Shown here: positions 59,701 to 64,000 of the stretch, in pieces
How the letters are laid out: every line of letters begins with the position of its first letter
How positions within the stretch are numbered: position 1 is the stretch's first letter
Assembly: GCA_949710005.1 (NCBI GenBank)
Contig: OX453274.1
Span: 17,242,120-17,306,119, forward strand
Reading direction: 5' to 3'
Length of the DNA: 64,000 nucleotides
Origin: Ricordea florida
Taxonomy: Eukaryota; Cnidaria; Anthozoa; Corallimorpharia; Ricordeidae
The notes under the pieces: model-generated
Database searches by the model: none
Told to the model about the DNA's origin: nothing
What the model saw: the letters and a program-made list of their open reading frames with translations, nothing else
Translations under genes and position numbers: made by a program

Positions 59701-60584
59701 GGTTAAAACCCTACATCGATTTGAATACAAAACTTAGATCAAAAGCAGACAATGATTTCGAAAAAGATTTCTTCAAGTTAATGAATAACTCTGTATTTGG
59801 TAAGACTATGGAGAATATTAGAAAACGGGTTGATGTGAAATTAGTTACAAATCAAAAAGCTGTAAAAAAATATATAATAAGACCTAACTATCAACATCGT
59901 ACTATCTTTTCTGAAAATCTGGTTGCTGTTCATATGAAGAAAACTGAAATAATATTCGATAAACCCGTTTACTTAGGTGAGTGTATTCTAGATTTAAGTA
60001 AAAAAGTAATGTATGATTTTCATTATAATTATATAAAAGCTAAATATGGAGAAAAAGCTGAATTACTTATGACGGATACAGACAGTCTTGTATATGAGAT
60101 AAAAACACCTGATTTCTACAAAGATATAAGTCCAGATGTTAGAGAAATGTTTGACACTAGTAATTATCCTAAAATTCATCCTTCTGGAATCGAGACTGGT
60201 GTAAACAAAAAATTAATTGGTAAGTTCAAAGATGAGTTTGGCGGTAAATGTATAAAAGAATTTGTTGGTCTAAGAGCTAAGCAATACTCTGTATTAACAG
60301 ATGCTGGTGAAGAGATAAAAAAGAATAAAAGCATAAAGAAATCGGTAATAAAAAATAATATAACTCATAATGATTATAAGGATTGTCTATTTACTGGAAA
60401 ACCTCAAATGAGATCGATGAATGTAATTAGAAGTCGTTTGCACAAGGTTGGTACCGAAACTGTTAATAAAATTGCATTATCTGCTGATGATGATAAGAGA
60501 ATAATTCGTGAAGATGGAATACATACTTTAGCTATTGGACATCATCTCTCCAAAACAGAATCTGGTGGGAGTTCAGTATCATAA
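56706..60584 (+). CDS. polB: Polinton DNA polymerase B, N-terminally replaced right copy
   Basis: A 1292-residue frame identical to the left polymerase from its YYPSYPQQ segment onward, except for a two-residue deletion. The first ten codons (MPSSWKQQQQ) come from the array tail and CAA-rich junction, so the SAP-like start and most of the Pro/Tyr repeats are gone. All exonuclease and polymerase motifs remain, including MTDTDSL. Whether it is expressed is unclear because the native promoter was lost. Confidence 0.88.
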   Translation: MPSSWKQQQQHQPQYYPSYPQQYPPYPQQYPPYPQPPHQQQTPHQPQIQRFNQLQQPQRPKTKPRKNKRRKNKNKTSTNNTQPSTSTNNDNNDESVEDLTPKEMESAFNDYLKSYRINGNKVDDPETYMNKIKPKVINHIEQEEGKPIKVKFVLSTKLVKKSLLTKKVVEEEEKYFHSHVETITESDDLSELFDDMRESLLKAYKQYMSNGYKWEFSHIEYFDIYIDPYNPISGGSYIPTPEIIANRKATINPQNFNDDKCFMYAITLGAFPIEGHPERISKKLLENCEKFNWEGIEYPVTLNQVDKFERQNPDYRINLHGFGKVKDWDKIEKVYPLRISRKESGILIELLLISNEETSHYLLIKNFGRLVTTQIDNGQHKRFYCRRCYNSFRKEESLKKHEEYCKTNEEAKVIMPKDEDGNPVYLKFNNYGRQMRVPFVISADFECTTEPIDTCSPDKSKSFTNKYQIHKPSGCGYFIKCSDNEILDGVTLDDEIFINKPIHYTAKSPDEYVEQKFVNELVKATKVIYNKIIKPKVYKYKNKKLKDMSENDKNDYNSATHCHICKGKLLKKDKVMDHCHLTGKYRGAAHSSCNLKYTIPKFIPVIIHNLSGYDSHLFIKNLGAIEGEISCIANNDEKYITFTKKVVVDRFYSKKDKKWVEIKWGLRFIDSGKFMQTSLDNLIDNLTKCGKCDACIGVLSKSRCLSPKDDKLTETKKVFGDKTYMMLRKGVFPYDDFTDLNKLNETQLPPIEAFYSKLNDKNITKDDYKHAENVWEIFNMKTMREYHDLYLRSDVIFLMDVFENFRDVCLENYGLDPAHYFTAPGLAWDAALKTTNVRLQLLVDVDMLLMFEKGIRGGVSQISKRYAKANNPYMEEYDPNLPTSYIIYLDRNNLYGEAMSEPLPTHGFKWVKNKDLKNWRNIPGVYKVNLKYPKDLHDLHNDYPLAPEKIEVNKVKKLIPNLNDKEEYVVHHKTLKLYESLGLKITKIHSGITFKESAWLKPYIDLNTKLRSKADNDFEKDFFKLMNNSVFGKTMENIRKRVDVKLVTNQKAVKKYIIRPNYQHRTIFSENLVAVHMKKTEIIFDKPVYLGECILDLSKKVMYDFHYNYIKAKYGEKAELLMTDTDSLVYEIKTPDFYKDISPDVREMFDTSNYPKIHPSGIETGVNKKLIGKFKDEFGGKCIKEFVGLRAKQYSVLTDAGEEIKKNKSIKKSVIKNNITHNDYKDCLFTGKPQMRSMNVIRSRLHKVGTETVNKIALSADDDKRIIREDGIHTLAIGHHLSKTESGGSSVS

Positions 60585-61165
60585 GGCACAATCTGCAACT
60601 CTTCCCTTACAAAACCTCGTCTAGGTCCATCTTGTAAATAATATAAAACTGGTTGATTATGTGAAATCACACTTCTAGAAATATCATAAACTTGGATACT
60701 CCAAATAGGATCAGTAGCTCGCCTTCGTTCACCACCCTCAAGTTCACCTGGAGATAATAAATATCTGACCCTAACATCATATGGTAACCTAACTTCATCA
60801 GGTCCAACAACACGATTATAATTTTTAGTTTCAATATCAACCTCTTTCAGTTTTATAGCTTTATCAGGTTCTTTACCAGTTATTCTCGTTGGTGTATTAT
60901 TCAAAGTTCTCAAAATATCAGGTAATCGTTTCACCCATACTCTAGACCTTTCATCGCTAATCATTTCTTGTGCATATTGATGACTAAATAATCGTTCACC
61001 TAATATTCCGTATGCTCTTTCAACAAATGCTTGTGCTCTATGATTTCCAGCTTCACTTCTCTGGATTTTCACATTATGCGAATTCATAAGTTTTACCACT
61101 TCACCCATAAATTCTCTTCCAGGATCAACCATTAATGTTTTAGGATATTTTAACTTTCTGGAATA
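56736..61165 (+). repeat. 4.43-kb direct duplication, right copy
   Basis: Counterpart of 31581-36016, offset 25155 before and 25149 after the 6-bp deletion near 56828. The near absence of substitutions shows a very recent event or an assembly artefact. Confidence 0.93.
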
Positions 61166-61525
61166 TATTTTTCTAAAAGCATTTGAAATTTCACGACTTT
61201 CTTTTGAGGTTAATGGTTCTGCATCTTTATATCTCGAGGCTACATCAATCACAACCAATGCATATCGATATGTTTTTCTTCCAACTCTATCATGTGGTAA
61301 AAATAATAAATCTGCTTGGTGAATCTGATTTGGTTTATCCACAGTCCAGTGGGGTCTAGGAATATACTTTGGAGCTGGTAGATATATTTGCCATATTGCC
61401 TGTTTTTCAAGCCATTGTTTTGCTACATCTTGACTGACTTTTGCTTTTTCAGCTAATTTAGTGATTGCAGAATATCCTTTCCAATATCCCAAAGTTGAAT
61501 AATATATTTTTGATAGGTAACTCAT
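60542..61525 (-). CDS. Polinton integrase (retroviral-type), complete
   Basis: A 327-residue rve-family integrase that would join element ends to host DNA. An N-terminal helical region (about 1-60) has no obvious HHCC finger. The catalytic core has HQADLLF (Asp72), MVDPGREF (Asp134) and AQAFVERAYG (Glu169), giving the classic D,D-35-E spacing. A C-terminal part (about 240-310, VRYLLSPGEL...WSIQVYDISR) resembles an SH3/chromo-like barrel. The gene overlaps the end of the polymerase by 43 bp tail-to-tail, and its start is only 33 bp from the divergent capsid-like gene. Confidence 0.92.
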   Translation of the reverse strand: MSYLSKIYYSTLGYWKGYSAITKLAEKAKVSQDVAKQWLEKQAIWQIYLPAPKYIPRPHWTVDKPNQIHQADLLFLPHDRVGRKTYRYALVVIDVASRYKDAEPLTSKESREISNAFRKIYSRKLKYPKTLMVDPGREFMGEVVKLMNSHNVKIQRSEAGNHRAQAFVERAYGILGERLFSHQYAQEMISDERSRVWVKRLPDILRTLNNTPTRITGKEPDKAIKLKEVDIETKNYNRVVGPDEVRLPYDVRVRYLLSPGELEGGERRRATDPIWSIQVYDISRSVISHNQPVLYYLQDGPRRGFVREELQIVPYDTELPPDSVLER

Positions 61526-61558
61526 TTAAAGATTAACCAAAGTATCTTATAAATCAAT
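61526..61558. promoter_or_regulatory. 33-bp divergent gap, integrase / capsid-like gene
   Basis: AT-rich gap between two opposite start codons. It must hold overlapping leaders or promoters that extend into the coding regions; no specific box is visible. Confidence 0.35.
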
Positions 61559-62785
61559 ATGACGTCTGAAAAAATTAATCCAAACAGGATTCCACGAGAG
61601 CCATTTGGTTTGAAAGCAGAATCAACACTTAATCGAATTACTCTCAATCCATCTTCAGCTAATCCCGGAGAAACCTTATATATAAATATTCCAAAACTTT
61701 CTGAGAATTTAGCGATTGTACCTGGAAGTGTATCTCTACTATTTGACTTGGATGTTGATGGACATGCTAATAACACACTTGTGAATAATGTAGGTAGTAA
61801 TCTTGTATCTAGACTTAGAGTTCTTTTTGGTGGTGAAACATTACAGGATACTCAAAGATATGATCTATTTAAAACCTATCATGATTTATTTTTAGCAGAT
61901 GAAGATCGTGCGGATAGATTAAAACAAGGTATTTCTTCTGAAAACATGAGGAAGCTTAGGACAAATGCAGGGGATAAGAAAACACAAGATGTAAAGGAAG
62001 TGGCTCTTGCATCAGTACATAACACCAAGTATCATATTCCACTAAACCATCCTATTCTAAACGATCACGGAGTTTTCTATCCAAAGGCATTAGATCATCA
62101 ACTAATCTTTGAGATTACACTGGCTCCAGTTAATGATATTGTTATTTATTCTGACACCACTAAGACTCCGACATATTCAATCAAAAACCTTGAGTTGGAA
62201 TATTCTTGTATTTCAAGCGAATACTTAGCTCGTGAGGCCCGGGCGGCTTATCGGGTTGGTAAAGGATTCTTTTATGAAAATGTCACTCTACACAAAACTT
62301 TTACCATATCCTTAGGCGGTGATACTGTTATAAATCAGCATATTAATCTACCTAGAAGATCAATGACTGGGATATTATGTTTGTTTACATTACCAACCGC
62401 TGCAGGAGCACGTAACTCTGAGTTTTTTTACAATCCAGGTATCACCTCGATCAATATACATGTTGATGGTGTGCCAAATCGTTTATACTCTAAGGGAATG
62501 ATACCATCAGACCTCTGGGAGTCGGTAAAGAAACGTTTCGGAAGAGAGGGTGTAAAGGAAAAGGATTTTTATGCTGATAAGTTTGCTCTATGGGTTGATA
62601 TGAGAACTCACCCTGATAATGGTATTCATGGAGAGGGTCTAGCCTTAAACAATGCACAAGATGGTGTAAAACTAGAAATTAAAAGAAAACAAAGTGGATC
62701 TGGTACTATAACCTGTTATATGTTTGTTGTAGCTGATGCAATGATGGAAATAATGAATTCAAACTTACATTCGATAAAGTACTGA
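61559..62785 (+). CDS. Polinton major capsid-like protein
   Basis: A 408-residue protein without introns. It contains ESTLNRITLNPSSANPGET, then SLLFDLDVDGH, LVSRLRVLFGGETLQD, SLGGDTVINQHINLPRR and a hydrophobic C-terminus (CYMFVVADAMMEIMNS). Beta-rich, with this position between integrase and packaging ATPase, it fits the double jelly-roll capsid protein of Polintons, and it recalls the animal proteins labelled F54H12.2-like. The assignment rests on context and recalled similarity, not on a structure. No break was seen. Confidence 0.7.
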   Translation: MTSEKINPNRIPREPFGLKAESTLNRITLNPSSANPGETLYINIPKLSENLAIVPGSVSLLFDLDVDGHANNTLVNNVGSNLVSRLRVLFGGETLQDTQRYDLFKTYHDLFLADEDRADRLKQGISSENMRKLRTNAGDKKTQDVKEVALASVHNTKYHIPLNHPILNDHGVFYPKALDHQLIFEITLAPVNDIVIYSDTTKTPTYSIKNLELEYSCISSEYLAREARAAYRVGKGFFYENVTLHKTFTISLGGDTVINQHINLPRRSMTGILCLFTLPTAAGARNSEFFYNPGITSINIHVDGVPNRLYSKGMIPSDLWESVKKRFGREGVKEKDFYADKFALWVDMRTHPDNGIHGEGLALNNAQDGVKLEIKRKQSGSGTITCYMFVVADAMMEIMNSNLHSIKY

Positions 62786-62844
62786 CCGAGCGTAGTGAGG
62801 GAAGAATCTAGTTTACATGAAATTTAACTTAAAAACCTTGTGTT

Positions 62845-63495
62845 ATGATACAAAAAATCATGGAAGAATTACGAGAAAAAGTGCCATTCCATTGTATTAT
62901 AACTGGTCCAACAAATTGTGGAAAGACAAAGTACCTCATTGATCAGCTCCGAGGACCATTCCGAAAAATTTTTGATTACATTGTTCTAATTTGCCCGACT
63001 TATTCTAAAAATAAAACATATCATAATTTTGCTAATAAAGATAAACCTTTCTTGGTATTATCTCCAGATGCTAGTAATATAGATGAGATTAATGAATTGT
63101 TAACTGATTGTCAAACTTTATTCTCTGGTACAAATACACTAATAATTCTAGATGATTGTGCTGTTTCGAATGATTTGAAAAAACGATCAAACAAGTTTAT
63201 AGATTTAGCATTCTCTGGAAGACATCACGGATTATCAGTTTGGGTTCTCACTCAGCAATTAACATCCATAGCAAAACCATTCCGTGAAAATGTGGCTTGT
63301 GTTGTTACATTCCATAACCCATCACAAAAAGGTGTGAAGATGTTTTTCGAAGATTATGGAGGTGATTTAGACTCTGAAACTATTAAAAAGTTTGTGGAAC
63401 TACTGAAAACCGAAAAATATTCTAGACTCTGTTTATGTTTGCGTTATCCATTTCAATGTTATTTAGAGATTCCATCCGCTGGTGAAGTGATTTAA
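62845..63495 (+). CDS. Polinton packaging ATPase (FtsK/HerA, A32-like)
   Basis: A 216-residue P-loop ATPase. Walker A is GPTNCGKT (residues 21-28), Walker B LIILDD (99-104), then SGRHHGLSVWVLTQQLTSI, the sensor/arginine-rich stretch seen in A32-type genome-packaging ATPases. Such enzymes pump DNA into capsids. It follows the capsid-like gene by 59 bp on the same strand and is undamaged. Confidence 0.88.
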   Translation: MIQKIMEELREKVPFHCIITGPTNCGKTKYLIDQLRGPFRKIFDYIVLICPTYSKNKTYHNFANKDKPFLVLSPDASNIDEINELLTDCQTLFSGTNTLIILDDCAVSNDLKKRSNKFIDLAFSGRHHGLSVWVLTQQLTSIAKPFRENVACVVTFHNPSQKGVKMFFEDYGGDLDSETIKKFVELLKTEKYSRLCLCLRYPFQCYLEIPSAGEVI

Positions 63496-63521
63496 AAATA
63501 ATAAATGTATTATCACAAAAG

Positions 63522-64000
63522 ATGACAGAAGTTGAAGATTATATTGAAGAACTAAAAGATGATGTAAAAGATGAGGTAAAATATAATGATGATATTGAAA
63601 TAAAACAAGAATCACTAGCTATTCTCGCATCTCTCGGTACTACAAAAGAATATTTAGGTGTTAATATGAGTCTGGGTGACATCAAAAAACTCACAGAAAA
63701 AGACATTGAAAAATATTATAATCGATATCAGGCAGTATTAGGTAAGAAAATTAGTGGTGGATTGGTAGATTCATCTCTTCAATTAGTTTCTCAGGTTATT
63801 TCTTACTTAGTTCCTGTAGATGATATGGAAGCACTTTGTAAAGATTTGAAAAATGATGAGTTGGTTAATCGCGAACTTACAAACTTTGCAGGTCTCTTAG
63901 CATTGAAAGGTGGAAGATTGGTAGCACTTGCCAGCGGACTATTCCAGGTTGTTAAACACATTAAAATCAACAAAATACAACAAGTTACAAGTAAAAATAT
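63522..64000 (+). CDS. Unidentified Polinton protein, cut by window end
   Basis: The frame opens at ATG 63522, 26 bp after the ATPase stop, and remains open for 159 codons to the edge. The N-terminus is acidic (EVEDYIEELKDDVKDEVK). The middle has SLGDIKKLTEKDIEKYYNRY, and the C-terminal part seen has two hydrophobic helices (LVDSSLQLVSQVISYLVPV; LLALKGGRLVALASGLFQVV) that could be membrane-active or buried. I do not recognise the family. Its place after the ATPase suggests a structural or accessory virion protein. Confidence 0.6.
   Translation, partial: MTEVEDYIEELKDDVKDEVKYNDDIEIKQESLAILASLGTTKEYLGVNMSLGDIKKLTEKDIEKYYNRYQAVLGKKISGGLVDSSLQLVSQVISYLVPVDDMEALCKDLKNDELVNRELTNFAGLLALKGGRLVALASGLFQVVKHIKINKIQQVTSKN

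Overview
The window looks like animal nuclear DNA, most probably from a cnidarian such as a stony coral. The reasons are multi-exon genes with GT/AG introns, many decayed transposons of kinds common in cnidarians (Penelope-like, CR1/Jockey-like and Tx1/L1-like LINEs, PIF/Harbinger-like transposase, MITEs), SWIM/YqaJ and RNase H-fold gene relics, and Polinton (Maverick) elements. The host is an inference from gene families; no rRNA, tRNA or other taxonomic marker was found.

Layout. 1-4290: a 51-bp minisatellite with a 28-unit (1428-bp) higher-order period and an orientation switch near 4010. 4290-10800: LINE fragments, a head-to-head pair of hammerhead-ribozyme motifs, TA microsatellites and a decayed RPA-like gene. 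11066-13060: a SWIM/YqaJ pseudogene broken by a LINE tail and a Penelope-like fragment. 13388-14270: a dead DDE_Tnp_4 transposase. 16928-25073: two minus-strand gene relics with RNase H-fold character, one split by a Tx1/L1-like fragment. 26.9-30.85 kb: a GC-richer decayed Polinton. 30.85-64 kb: a younger, AT-rich Polinton that appears to have inserted into the polymerase gene of the older one.

The younger Polinton has PolB (+), integrase (-, tail-to-tail overlap with PolB), a capsid-like protein (+), a packaging ATPase (+) and an unidentified reading frame that leaves the window. It is split by a 20.7-kb block (36017-56735). The 4.43 kb of Polinton on the two sides of the block is almost identical, so PolB is complete on the left and integrase is complete on the right.

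The inserted block is the most interesting part. Tandem arrays at both ends (75-bp and 60-bp units) share the same palindromic core, at its best TACATGGAAATTTCCATGTA. Between them lie three intact genes: an 11-exon minus-strand gene for a DUF7869-like protein with an RNase H-like core (732 aa), an intronless DBF4-like gene (350 aa, minus), and, head-to-head with it, an 11-exon gene (774 aa, plus) with a ParB/sulfiredoxin-like domain. In both spliced models every intron phase matches and the summed exon length is divisible by three. A possible transposase, an S-phase kinase activator homologue, a ParB-like protein and arrays of palindromes together suggest a large, cargo-carrying mobile element that has not been described to my knowledge. 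That reading is inference: host DNA, or an assembly join through the duplicated 4.4 kb, must be excluded first.
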